Source: Bacteroidota bacterium (lineage in GTDB: Bacteria > Bacteroidota > Rhodothermia > Rhodothermales > Rubricoccaceae). Taken from it: a stretch of DNA of 64,000 nucleotides. The notes below the pieces were generated by a model that saw only the letters and a program-made list of their open reading frames with translations, was not told the DNA's origin and made no database searches. The translations under genes and the position numbers were made by a program. Shown here piece by piece: positions 8,740-17,171 of the stretch; position 1 is the first letter of the stretch; each line of letters begins with the position of its first letter. Location: the NCBI GenBank assembly GCA_039821555.1, contig JBCBNX010000007.1, positions 95,859 through 159,858 of the forward strand, read 5' to 3'.

Positions 8740-9506
8740 GTGCCTGCATCGACCGCCGCCTCAGCGGCCCGAGCGATGGCGGCAAACGACGACGCATCCA
8801 GGCTTGCCCCTCCAATGAGGCCTCCGTCGATGTCGGGCTGCGCGAAGAGTTCGGAGGCGTTACTAGGCTTAACGCTGCCACCGTAGAGCAGTTCAACGTC
8901 GGCGCCCGTCTCTCCGAACCGCTCGGTCATCCACGCGCGGATGGCCGCGTGCATCGCCTGGGCGTCGCCCGGCGAGGCGGTCCGGCCGGTGCCGATGGCC
9001 CACACGGGCTCGTAGGCCACTACCACCGCGTCCGGCGCCGCCAACGCCTCCATTTCGCCGAAAGCACCGCTGAGCTGGCGCAGCACGACGGCCTCGGCGT
9101 CGCCCGCCTCGCGCTCGGCGAGGGTCTCCCCCACGCACACGATCGGCACGAGCTCATGCGCCAATGCCTGCGTGACCTTGCGCCTCACTCCGTCGTCCGT
9201 CTCGCCGAAATACTGCCGTCGCTCTGAGTGCCCGAGGATCACGAACACGCACCCCACCGACGTGAGCATCGACGCGGACGACTCGCCGGTGTAGGCCCCG
9301 CTGTCAGCCTCGTGCATCGTCTGGGCACCGAGGAGGATGTCCGACTCGCCGAGCGTGTCGAGGACCGCCAGCAGGAGCGGCGCGGGAGGGCAGACTGCCA
9401 CGTCGACGCCCTCGCCAGGCTCGCCGACCGCGTCCGCCACGGCCTCGGCGAGTTCGAGCGCCCCCTCGAAGTCGGTGTTCATCTTCCAGTTTCCAGCAAC
9501 GAGCAT
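8736..9506 (-). CDS. tpiA: Triosephosphate isomerase
   Basis: This enzyme interconverts dihydroxyacetone phosphate and glyceraldehyde 3-phosphate in the cytoplasm (glycolysis and gluconeogenesis). The 256 residues match the family's usual 250. The start MLVAGNWKMN carries the substrate lysine, VFVILGHSERR holds the catalytic histidine, VVAYEPVWAIGTG holds the catalytic glutamate, and LLYGGSVKPSN with GGLIGGASL forms the phosphate-binding end. The start is the ATG at 9506; the frame extends upstream, but family starts begin at this Met. It is 76 bp downstream of the permease gene and overlaps the GWxTD gene by 4 bp. Confidence 0.97.
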   Translation of the reverse strand: MLVAGNWKMNTDFEGALELAEAVADAVGEPGEGVDVAVCPPAPLLLAVLDTLGESDILLGAQTMHEADSGAYTGESSASMLTSVGCVFVILGHSERRQYFGETDDGVRRKVTQALAHELVPIVCVGETLAEREAGDAEAVVLRQLSGAFGEMEALAAPDAVVVAYEPVWAIGTGRTASPGDAQAMHAAIRAWMTERFGETGADVELLYGGSVKPSNASELFAQPDIDGGLIGGASLDASSFAAIARAAEAAVDAGT

Positions 9507-9582
9507 GGCGAGGGGTGAGGGTTGGAGTTGGGGTTGCAACAGCGCCTCGAACTTCGCACTTCTGACCCGGCACGGCAACCGG

Positions 9583-10848
9583 CTAGCGCCACCGGACAGC
9601 ATCGGCCGGCTCAATGCGAGCCGCACGAGCCGCAGGGTAGAGCGAGGCGACGACGCAGAGCGCGAGAGCAACGAGCGTGACACCCAAGACATCGAGCGCT
9701 TGAATGTCGACCGGGTAGGCATCGATGATGAACGACTCGGCGCCTGCGAGCTTGACGAGTCCGAACTGCTGCTGCGCCCAGGCGATGCCGAGGCCAAGCA
9801 CGAGGCCAAGCCCCGCGCCAAGCCCACCGACGAGCAGGCCTTCGATCAAGAAAATGCGCCGGATGTCGCGCTGCGACGCACCCATCGCCTGCAAGGCCCC
9901 AAGGTCGCGCCGCTTCTCGATCACGATCATGGTGAGGCTGCCGACGATGTTGAACGCCGCCACGACGATGATGAGCGCGAGGATGAGCGACGCCCCCCAC
10001 TTTTCCAGCCGCATGACGCTGTAGAGCGACTGCTGGAGGTCATACCACGTCTGCACCGTATAGCGCTCGCCGAGCTGAGCTTGGAGCGTGCGTTTCACCT
10101 CGGCAGCGCGGTCGAGGTCGTCGAGGCGTAGGTCGAGGCCGGTGACGCGGTCGCCCATGCGGAAGAGGCGCTGCGCCTGCGGGAGGTCCACGTACACATT
10201 TGACTGGTCGAAGACCTCGTCCATCTCGTAGATGCCGCGCACGGTGAAGCGCGCCGCTGCGGGCAGGCCGAACGGGTACTGCACGAGCATCCGCTCCAGG
10301 GCCGGCGCCGAGAGCAAGTCGATGCGCGAGCCGCGTGTGGGCGTCGTGCCTGGATAGAGCCCGAGGCGACTGGCGAGTGCTCCGCCGATGACAACGCCCG
10401 GTTGCCCGTCGGCCGTCGCGAGGTCGAAGCCGCCCGTGATGACGGCGGCGCCTGGTCCCGTCTCGCTCGGGAGGTGCGTCGCCTCCACGCCGCGCACGAT
10501 CACCACCTTGTTGTCCGCCCCGCCGTTGTCCGCGGCGAGCAGCGCCTTGCCCTGCACATACGGCGTCGCGCTCTCGACGTGCTCCAGGTCGAGCACGAGG
10601 GCGCGCAGCGAGTCGGCCTCGGCGAGGCCCTCATGCTGCGCCGTCGCCACGATGCGAACGTGCGGGTCAAACGACACAAGCAGGTCGCGCACGACGCCGA
10701 AGAAGCCGTTCATCACGCTCAGCACCACGATCAGCGCCGTCACCCCGAGCGCCACCCCTGCGACCGACAGCCCACTCAGCACCGAGACGAGCGACACGCG
10801 GCGCGGGCTGGCCAGCAGGCGCCGGGCGATGAGAAAGCGAAAGTCCAC
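9583..10848 (-). CDS. LolC/LolE-type lipoprotein-releasing ABC transporter permease
   Basis: This 421-residue inner-membrane permease has the MacB/FtsX architecture. The first membrane helix is at about residues 25-50 (GVALGVTALIVVLSVMNGF), followed by a periplasmic domain of about 200 residues and three C-terminal helices. The FtsX-domain motif IEKRRDLGALQAMGAS lies between helices 2 and 3, and the C-terminus PAARAARIEPADAVRWR is typical of LolC/E. In Gram-negative bacteria such permeases work with a LolD ATPase to extract lipoproteins for transfer to the outer membrane. No LolD gene is in the window. It follows porD by 66 bp. LolC versus LolE cannot be separated here, and one protein may serve both roles. 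Confidence 0.88.
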   Translation of the reverse strand: MDFRFLIARRLLASPRRVSLVSVLSGLSVAGVALGVTALIVVLSVMNGFFGVVRDLLVSFDPHVRIVATAQHEGLAEADSLRALVLDLEHVESATPYVQGKALLAADNGGADNKVVIVRGVEATHLPSETGPGAAVITGGFDLATADGQPGVVIGGALASRLGLYPGTTPTRGSRIDLLSAPALERMLVQYPFGLPAAARFTVRGIYEMDEVFDQSNVYVDLPQAQRLFRMGDRVTGLDLRLDDLDRAAEVKRTLQAQLGERYTVQTWYDLQQSLYSVMRLEKWGASLILALIIVVAAFNIVGSLTMIVIEKRRDLGALQAMGASQRDIRRIFLIEGLLVGGLGAGLGLVLGLGIAWAQQQFGLVKLAGAESFIIDAYPVDIQALDVLGVTLVALALCVVASLYPAARAARIEPADAVRWR

Positions 10849-10914
10849 CGATGTGCAGGGCGAGGGCGTCGAGAAGTGAAGCGCGGTCGTAGGCGATGCG
10901 GGTCGGCGACTTCC

Positions 10915-11841
10915 CTACCCTTCGAGCAGGCCCTGGTAGACCTGCAGGTTGCTCGGGTTCATGTCGATCAGCATGTCGTAGAGGTCGTTGCGCTGCTGAT
11001 CGGCCTCGCGGAAGAGGTTCACGATCTCGTCGCTCTTGGCCGTGATGAACAGGTCAATGGCGTAGCGGAGTTGGTTGAACTCCTCGAAGACGCCGTAGAC
11101 CGCCGTGAGCGCTTCGAACGCCGTCTCCCAGGCCTGTTCGTGCTGCGTGGCGAAGCGGTCGAGCGCCCCGAAATGGTACTGGAAGTAGGCGCGCCGCAGC
11201 GGGACGTAGAGCGGGTCGAGGAGTTGCTGAATCAGCGTGGTACGGCTCCGGTCGTCGCCGATGGCGACCCAGTCGTCGACGCCGCGGCCGGTGGCGATGT
11301 CCGCGATCTCGCGAGCCTGCTCGAAGTAGGGCGTCCCTCCCAGTTCTTCGAACGTGTCGAAGTCGTAGCCGAGCATCAGGAAGATGTAGAAGTCGATCAC
11401 CGAGGTGAGCGAGTTGTACTGGTTGGGGTCGTAGATGAGCGGCTGGCCCCGGTTGTAGTCAAACGTCCAGGTGTCGTCGGCGACGGCGAAGACGGTAGTG
11501 CTGACGCTGTTGCCGTAGATCGGCCGCAGGCTGCGCACAAAGATTTCGGCGCGGAAGCGGCTGAGCGACTCCGCGTCGCGGATCGTGATGGCGATGTCGC
11601 AGCCGATCCGCTCGATCTCCTCGAAGAAGAGTTCCGTCCACGACCGGTTGTTGACGTATTCAAACACGTCGTCCCGCAGGTCTTCCAGGAAGTTGTACTC
11701 CGTGCCGCTGATCGACTCGTAGTTGACCGAGACGTTGCAGTTGAACTCGCCGCTCTGAGCCAGCGCTGAGGTCGCGCCGGCGCAGAGTGCTCCGATACCC
11801 AGCACGAGACCAAGCAGATGGGTTGACGACGGACGGCGCAT
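10915..11841 (-). CDS. porD: T9SS-associated protein PorD (DUF4835 family)
   Basis: The 308-residue exported protein has a signal peptide (LLGLVLGIGALCAGATSALAQ) and a mature part matching the DUF4835 pattern. It opens with FNCNVSVNYESISGTEYNFLEDL, a strand-rich half containing GCDIAITI, and continues with an alpha-rich half with Asp/Tyr-rich stretches (VIDFYIFLMLGYDFDTF) and a C-terminus MLIDMNPSNLQVYQGLL close to family endings. In Porphyromonas gingivalis the homologue PorD is a component needed for type IX secretion. It heads a minus-strand run of permease, tpiA and GWxTD genes, and diverges from the PorV/PorQ-like gene across 213 bp that should hold both promoters. Confidence 0.85.
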   Translation of the reverse strand: MRRPSSTHLLGLVLGIGALCAGATSALAQSGEFNCNVSVNYESISGTEYNFLEDLRDDVFEYVNNRSWTELFFEEIERIGCDIAITIRDAESLSRFRAEIFVRSLRPIYGNSVSTTVFAVADDTWTFDYNRGQPLIYDPNQYNSLTSVIDFYIFLMLGYDFDTFEELGGTPYFEQAREIADIATGRGVDDWVAIGDDRSRTTLIQQLLDPLYVPLRRAYFQYHFGALDRFATQHEQAWETAFEALTAVYGVFEEFNQLRYAIDLFITAKSDEIVNLFREADQQRNDLYDMLIDMNPSNLQVYQGLLEG

Positions 11842-12054
11842 GGAACGAGTGGCAGCGAGGTGAGGCCGCGTAGGCGTGGGGCGTCTGGAGACCGATTGCG
11901 CAGCGAGGGAGACCGAATCGCTGGCAGCCCGTCAGCATTCGCATACCGTGGGGTATACTCCCGCGACGCCGCCCCCGGCGCTGTGGCCTCGTAGCTTGGC
12001 GGTGCAACTTAGCACCACGACCGACGGTCCGCCATCCCAACGCCTTCGCCCTGC

Positions 12055-12909
12055 ATGATCGTCTGTCGTCGCCTTTTCGCCTGCTGCTTGATCCTGCTCG
12101 CGGGCTTGCTCGGCGCCCTCCCCGCCGCGCAAGCACAGCTAGCCGAGGGCGGCGCGCGTTCGCTATCGCTAGGCCGGGCAACGGTCGCGCTTCCCGGCGA
12201 CACCTGGAACCACCATAACCCGGCTGGGTGGAGCACGCTCGACGCGCGCTCCGTGGCGCTGTTCGCCAGCCAGCCGTTTGGCCTGTCCGAGCTGCGCATC
12301 GTGAGCCTCGCCGCCGCCGTGCCAACGCCCTACGGCACCGCCGCCGCGACCGCACGCACGTATGGCTTCGAGGACTACCGCGAGACGACGCTGGGCCTCG
12401 GCGTCGCGCGCGCGGTGCCGCTGAGCCGCTCGCGGCGCATCCACCTCGGCCTGCACGCCCGCCTTCACACCCTCGCTTTCGGCGGCGACTTCGGCTCGAC
12501 CTCGACGTTCACGCTCTCCGCGGGTGCGCTCGTAGACGTGCTGCGCGGCGTCACGTTTGGCGTGCATGCGCGCAACCTCCTAGCCCCACGGGACGACGGC
12601 GCCCGCCTCGAAGCGCCGCTCTCAACCGAGCCCGGCCTCGAAGTCGGCCTCGCCTATCGCCCCATCGACGCAGCGACGGTGCTGCTCGCCGTGGATCGCG
12701 GCGTGGACGACTTCGACACGTCGGTGCGCGGCGGGCTGGAGATCCGCCCGGTGGAGGTGCTCGCCGTGCGGGCTGGCTTCACGACCGCGCCAGCCCGGAT
12801 TAGCTTGGGCGCCGGCGTCGACCTCAGCCGCGCACATGCCGCGCTCGCCTTCGAAAACCATGAGGCGCTCGGCTGGACGCCCGCTATCGACCTCCTGGTG
12901 CGGTTTTAG
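12055..12909 (+). CDS. PorV/PorQ-like outer-membrane beta-barrel protein
   Basis: The 284-residue exported protein has a signal peptide ending in AAQAQ, then GARSLSLGRATVALPGDTW and NHHNPAGW. This is the N-terminal plug pattern of the FadL-like PorV/PorQ family (Gly-Ala-Arg, then Asn-Pro-Ala), followed by antiparallel strands to the aromatic C-terminus DLLVRF. PorV and PorQ hold T9SS cargo and the PorU sortase at the cell surface. At 284 residues it is nearer PorQ than PorV, but which of the two is not settled. It is 3 bp upstream of the next gene, so they are one transcription unit. Confidence 0.65.
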   Translation: MIVCRRLFACCLILLAGLLGALPAAQAQLAEGGARSLSLGRATVALPGDTWNHHNPAGWSTLDARSVALFASQPFGLSELRIVSLAAAVPTPYGTAAATARTYGFEDYRETTLGLGVARAVPLSRSRRIHLGLHARLHTLAFGGDFGSTSTFTLSAGALVDVLRGVTFGVHARNLLAPRDDGARLEAPLSTEPGLEVGLAYRPIDAATVLLAVDRGVDDFDTSVRGGLEIRPVEVLAVRAGFTTAPARISLGAGVDLSRAHAALAFENHEALGWTPAIDLLVRF

Positions 12910-12912
12910 GTC

Positions 12913-15183
12913 ATGGTCCACGCGTCGCAGGTCGTAGGTCGAGAGTCGCAGGCCAACAGTCGCGGGTTGCAGCGCAGAACCCCTCGGCGGGATTGGCTTT
13001 GCTTTCGCTTCGTTTCGCTGGCTTTCTGGCTCGTTCTCCTGACCCTGTTCGCGCCCATCACGTTCGCGCAAGTGCCGGCAGACTCGACGGACGCGGAGCC
13101 TCCTGAAGAGGCCGTCCTGGAATCGCTCGTGGACGAGGATGTCTCTGGCGACCCGACGGTGCTGCTGGAGGCGCTCGAAGACCTCCGCGATAACCCGCTC
13201 GACATCAACAGCGCGACGGCTGAGGAATTCGCGCTCATCCCGGTCATCTCGCCGCTCCTCGCCGAGACGATCGTCCGCTTCCGCGACGAGCTCGGCCTGT
13301 TCGACTCGATCCCGGAGTTGCGCGCCATCGAAGGCGTCACCGTCGATGTCTTCCTCGCGGCCCGGCCCTACCTCACCATCGGCGAGACGCTCGATGTTGT
13401 AACACCCACGCCCTCGGCGTTTCCCACCGCGCCGAGCTTCGGCCAGATACTCCAGGGCGCGCGCTACGAAGTCCGTCAACGCGTGCAGCGGCGCCTCGAT
13501 GAGGGCCGCGGCTACTCCGACGAACTGCGCGACGACTCAACTCGGTCGAGTTATATCGGCTCGCCGGAGCGCGTCTACACCCGCGTACGCGCGACGTACC
13601 GGCGGCAGGCCTCGGCCAACCTCACGCTCGAAAAGGACCCCGGCGAGCAATTCGCCTGGGACCCGGGCTCCGGCAGCTACGGCTACGACTTCGCCTCGAT
13701 GCACGTGGCGCTGCTCGACGCGGGGCGCATCGACGCGCTCGTGGTGGGCGACTTCACGGCGGAGTTTGGGCAGGGCGTGGCCCTGTGGCGGGCGAGTGGC
13801 TTCGGCAAAGGGCGCGAACTGCGGCCCATCGTCCGGACGTCGCGCGGCATCCGGCCCTACGGCTCGGTTGACGAGAACCAGTTCTTCCGCGGGCTTGCGG
13901 CGACCGTCGCGGTGACGCCCGAACTCTACGTGAGCGCCTTCGGCTCGCGGCGCTCGCTCGACGCCTCCATCGTGCAAGCCGACACCTCGCTTGCGGGCTC
14001 ATTGGCCGGGCAGCCGGCCGCCGAGATCGACGGCGTGGCGACGAGCCTCCCGATCACGGGCCTGCACCGCACCGCTACCGAGCGCGCCCGCAAGGACGCC
14101 CTCGACGAGACGCTCTTCGGCGGGGCGACCGAACTCCGCCTCCCCCGCGCCACCGTGGGCCTCGTCGGCTACTCGGCGCGCTTCGACAACCCGATCCAGC
14201 GTGGCGACCGCGACTTTCAGCGCTTCGACTTCGAGGGCGACCAGGCAGCGATGCTGAGCGCCTACTTCGACGTGACGCTCCTACGCCCGCGCGGCGAGGC
14301 AGGCGGCACGCAGCTTTTCGGCGAGGTGGCACGTGCGCCGGGCGGGGCCGTCGGCGGCATCGTCGGGGCGCTGCAAAAGCTCGGGCGCGAAGTCGAGGCG
14401 CTGGCCGTCGCCCGGCACTTCCCGCGCGACTTCGTGAGCCTCCACGGCTACGCCTTCGGTGAGCGCAACGGCACCACGCAGAACGAGACCGGGCTCTACC
14501 TCGGCCTCCGCCTCCGCCCCTCGCCCACGTGGACGATCACGGGGTTCTTTGACCAATACCGCTTCCCGTACCTCCGCTTCACCGTCCCGCGCTCAGCGAC
14601 GGGCTACGAGGCCCTGCTCTACGTCGAGCATCGCCCTGCGCGCTGGCTCACGGTCTACGCGCAGGGCCGCCACGAGACGCGCGAGATCGGCACCGACGTG
14701 AGCGATCCCAATGGCTCCGTCGTGGGTGGACTGACCTCCGAGACGCGGCAGACGCTGCGGCTGCATGGCAGCTACGTCGCCAACCGCGCGCTGCGGCTGC
14801 GGGCCCGCGCCGAGATCGCGCGCTACCAGGAGGCAGGCTTCGATGACAGCTACGGCTCGCTCGTCTTCCAGGACGTGCGCTGGCAGACCGCGCGCTGGCT
14901 CCGCCTGGACGGTCGGCTGACGTTCTTCCGCACCGATGGCTTCGACGCGCGCCTCTACCAGTTCGAGTCCGACGCCACGGGCGTGCTCTCAAACGTGCTC
15001 CTGAGCGGACGCGGGACACGCGCCTACCTCCTCGCCACCGTCGAGCCTGCCGAGGGCGTGCGCTTCCAGGCCAAGCTCGCCCAGACGCGCTTCGAGGACC
15101 GCTTCACCGTCGGCTCCGGGCTGGACGAGGTCGAAGGCTCACAGGTGCGCGACCTCACGCTACAGCTTCAGGTGCGGTTCTGA
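12913..15183 (+). CDS. Helix-hairpin-helix (ComEA-like) domain fused to a large outer-membrane barrel
   Basis: About 756 residues from the ATG at 12913, with a hydrophobic leader at about residues 34-52 (SLAFWLVLLTLFAPITFAQ). After an acidic stretch comes a ComEA-type unit at about residues 95-160: LDINSATAEEF, ETIVRFRDELGLF, SIPELRAIEGV, ARPYLTI. The glycines of the first DNA-binding hairpin (PGIG in ComEA) read PVIS here. The remaining 580 or so residues are barrel-like strands ending LTLQLQVRF. Similar long HhH-barrel proteins occur in Bacteroidota, but I know of no established function. The start is doubtful, because codons 4-20 are a degenerate heptanucleotide repeat; an alternative downstream start near the leader is possible. 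Confidence 0.75.
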   Translation: MVHASQVVGRESQANSRGLQRRTPRRDWLCFRFVSLAFWLVLLTLFAPITFAQVPADSTDAEPPEEAVLESLVDEDVSGDPTVLLEALEDLRDNPLDINSATAEEFALIPVISPLLAETIVRFRDELGLFDSIPELRAIEGVTVDVFLAARPYLTIGETLDVVTPTPSAFPTAPSFGQILQGARYEVRQRVQRRLDEGRGYSDELRDDSTRSSYIGSPERVYTRVRATYRRQASANLTLEKDPGEQFAWDPGSGSYGYDFASMHVALLDAGRIDALVVGDFTAEFGQGVALWRASGFGKGRELRPIVRTSRGIRPYGSVDENQFFRGLAATVAVTPELYVSAFGSRRSLDASIVQADTSLAGSLAGQPAAEIDGVATSLPITGLHRTATERARKDALDETLFGGATELRLPRATVGLVGYSARFDNPIQRGDRDFQRFDFEGDQAAMLSAYFDVTLLRPRGEAGGTQLFGEVARAPGGAVGGIVGALQKLGREVEALAVARHFPRDFVSLHGYAFGERNGTTQNETGLYLGLRLRPSPTWTITGFFDQYRFPYLRFTVPRSATGYEALLYVEHRPARWLTVYAQGRHETREIGTDVSDPNGSVVGGLTSETRQTLRLHGSYVANRALRLRARAEIARYQEAGFDDSYGSLVFQDVRWQTARWLRLDGRLTFFRTDGFDARLYQFESDATGVLSNVLLSGRGTRAYLLATVEPAEGVRFQAKLAQTRFEDRFTVGSGLDEVEGSQVRDLTLQLQVRF
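12924..12972. repeat. Degenerate 7-bp tandem repeat (GTCGCAG-like)
   Basis: Seven consecutive heptads read GTCGCAG, GTCGTAG, GTCGAGA, GTCGCAG, GCCAACA, GTCGCGG, GTTGCAG. They lie in the first codons assigned to the HhH-barrel gene. A perfect seven-copy array of GTCGCAG lies just after the same gene at 15186-15234. Confidence 0.7.
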
Positions 15184-15185
15184 GG

Positions 15186-15234
15186 GTCGCAGGTCGCAGG
15201 TCGCAGGTCGCAGGTCGCAGGTCGCAGGTCGCAG
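15186..15234. repeat. Perfect 7-bp tandem repeat, seven copies of GTCGCAG
   Basis: Seven exact copies start 2 bp after the stop codon of the HhH-barrel gene. There are no spacers, so this is not CRISPR. It lies between convergent genes. The same unit, decayed, sits at the 5' end of that gene. Confidence 0.95.
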
Positions 15235-15342
15235 AAGCAAACCGATGGCAGCGGCACGCACAAGCGAATTCGCCGGATGGAACTGGCCCCAGTCGCCCCT
15301 CTCAAGCCGCCTTGTATGCAGCCGTTGGCGGCGAGCCGGTAG

Positions 15343-16377
15343 CTACACCGCCCCCTGCTCGATGAGCGCCTGGGCGCTGGCGGCGATGGCTTCCTCAGGC
15401 GTGCGGGGTGTCCAGCCAAGTCCGCGCGCCTTCGCGTTGCTGACGGTGCGGCGCTTGCCTAGCTCGAACAGCACGTTGCGTGCCTCCTTGTCGACGAGGG
15501 CAAACAGGCGCATGCCGAAGTCGGGCAGTTCGAACTTGGGCAGCTTCTTTCGATAGGCCGGCGCTGCCTCACGGATGGCGTCGGCAATCTGCTTGAAGGA
15601 GCGGTAGCCGCCCGCGGCGAGGTAGCGCTCGCCTGCTGCCTCGGGCGCCTCCATGGCGCGGACGTGGAGGTTCGCCACATCGCGCACATCGACCACCTCG
15701 AAGCCGATTTTCGGCATGCCGGGCATCTCGCCCTTCATCATCTTCGAGACCACCACGTGCGAGGCACTCAGGTTGTCGGTCATCAGCGGCCCCAGCACGA
15801 GGCTTGGGTTTACAGTCGCCAGTTCGGGTGCGCCTGGGGTGTCTTGGACATAGTCCCACGCCGCGCGCTCGGCGATCGTCTTGCTTAGGATGTAAGGCGT
15901 GACGTCGTCCGCAACGGTGGTGTCGGTCCAGTGCGACTCGTCGAGTGAACCAGCAGGGGGCGCCTTCAACCCGTAGGCGACGGCCACGAGCGATGACGTG
16001 AGCACGACACGCTGCACCCCTGCCTCGGTCGCTGCACGAAGCACGTTGAGCGTGCCCTCGCGAGCTGGCACGATCATCTCGTCGGGGTCCTCGGGCTGGA
16101 CGACAAAGAAGGGCGAGGCAACGTGGTGGACATGCGTCACGCCCTCCACCGCCGCCTGCCACGAGCCGGCATCGAGGAGATCCGCTTCGGCAACAGTCAG
16201 CTTGTCGATGGGCGCGTGCTCAGCGAGAGCCGCGCGGACGCGCTCGAACTTCTGGGCATTGCGCATCGTGCCGCGCACAGCGTAGCCACGGCGGAGGAGG
16301 TCCGCGGCGAGATACGAGCCGATGTAGCCGGTTAGACCCGTGACGAGGACCGGGGCGTCGGTGATGGGAGTAGGCAT
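15343..16377 (-). CDS. NAD(P)-dependent epimerase/dihydroflavonol reductase-like SDR protein
   Basis: The 344-residue extended short-chain dehydrogenase has the Rossmann motif VLVTGLTGYIGSYLAADLL near the N-terminus (GxxGxxG), a serine triad position in VVLTSSLVAVAYG, and YILSKTIAE carrying the Tyr-x-x-x-Lys catalytic pair (about residue 165). This pattern is typical of dihydroflavonol-4-reductase and cinnamoyl-CoA-reductase-like bacterial enzymes that reduce an aldehyde or ketone with NADPH. The substrate cannot be told. I start at the ATG at 16377, the Met that places the glycine motif close to the N-terminus. It diverges from a MarR gene, which is likely its regulator. Confidence 0.85.
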   Translation of the reverse strand: MPTPITDAPVLVTGLTGYIGSYLAADLLRRGYAVRGTMRNAQKFERVRAALAEHAPIDKLTVAEADLLDAGSWQAAVEGVTHVHHVASPFFVVQPEDPDEMIVPAREGTLNVLRAATEAGVQRVVLTSSLVAVAYGLKAPPAGSLDESHWTDTTVADDVTPYILSKTIAERAAWDYVQDTPGAPELATVNPSLVLGPLMTDNLSASHVVVSKMMKGEMPGMPKIGFEVVDVRDVANLHVRAMEAPEAAGERYLAAGGYRSFKQIADAIREAAPAYRKKLPKFELPDFGMRLFALVDKEARNVLFELGKRRTVSNAKARGLGWTPRTPEEAIAASAQALIEQGAV

Positions 16378-16513
16378 GAGCACAGACTGGTAGACAGCGG
16401 GTAAGCGAGGTTCGCAAAGAACCGCTTCGCATTTCGGATGTTTCAAAAATCGAAAAGAAAGCGCGTTGAGGGTGCAACGTGCGATCTTAGGCTCCTTCTC
16501 CGCGCCTTGCCCC
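16378..16513. promoter_or_regulatory. Divergent promoter region between the SDR gene and the MarR gene
   Basis: The 136-bp region is AT-richer than its surroundings around 16430-16462. It contains the interrupted palindrome GGTTC-GCAAA-GAACC at 16409-16423 and a weaker one around TTTCGGAT...AATCGAAA (about 16432-16456). Divergent MarR/target pairs are commonly autoregulated through such palindromes. Binding is inferred. Confidence 0.4.
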
Positions 16514-16945
16514 ATGTCTGTCGACCCCGCCTCGCTCGACTTCTTCTCCGACGCCATCCGGCGTGTCGGAGGGCGGCTTACCGAGATCGCCGGGGCTCGG
16601 GGCGCCGCCCACACCGCGCTCAGCAAGCAGGAGCTCGTTGCGATCGGCACGATCGGCCTCCATGGCGCCATGCGCATGGGCGAGATTGCCGAGCGGCTCG
16701 GTGTCCGCCAGAGCGCTGTCACCCCGCTCGTTGACCGCCTGGAAGACCATGGTCTCGTTCGCCGACACCGTAGCGAGGCCGACCGGCGCGTTTGGCTCGC
16801 CGAACTCACCGAGGCCGGCACGCGCGTCTATGACGACGAAGACGCGGTCTACCGGCAAGCCGCGGCCGAAATGCTTGCCCCGCTCTCCCCAGAGGAGCAG
16901 CGCGCCCTCGTCCAGCTCTTCAAAAAGATGCGCGTCCCTGACTAG
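16514..16945 (+). CDS. MarR family transcriptional regulator
   Basis: The 143-residue winged-helix protein has a recognition region MGEIAERLGVRQSAVTPLVD, followed by RLEDHGLVRRHRSEADRRVWLAELTEAG, the MarR wing with its Asp-x-Arg motif. N- and C-terminal helices would form the dimer. MarR proteins usually repress a neighbouring gene until a small aromatic or oxidant binds. The divergent SDR oxidoreductase is the natural target. The ATG at 16514 is preferred over an upstream in-frame GTG because it gives the family-like start MSVDPASLDFF. Confidence 0.9.
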   Translation: MSVDPASLDFFSDAIRRVGGRLTEIAGARGAAHTALSKQELVAIGTIGLHGAMRMGEIAERLGVRQSAVTPLVDRLEDHGLVRRHRSEADRRVWLAELTEAGTRVYDDEDAVYRQAAAEMLAPLSPEEQRALVQLFKKMRVPD

Positions 16946-17171
16946 GGCGTGGTGACGTTCAGCAGGTCAGACGCGCACGCCGCAGCGATTTCGTGTCCGC
17001 AAGGCGGATGAGGAGTGCGTTCCTGTAGGATCGCGCTGAAGACCACAAGCTGGCCTATCACCATATCGAGCACGCGACAGGCCTGCGCAAGGGCCGCTGT
17101 GCCCCACTGCCAACCTCAGCTGCCGACCTCAGTAGCGGGTGCGTTTCACTCGTTTCGAGCTTCTCGCCGCC

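Noticed and set aside
15186..15234. Possible CRISPR array
   Set aside because: The unit is 7 bp, repeated directly with no spacers and no cas genes nearby. The same holds for the 8-bp array at 63923-64000.
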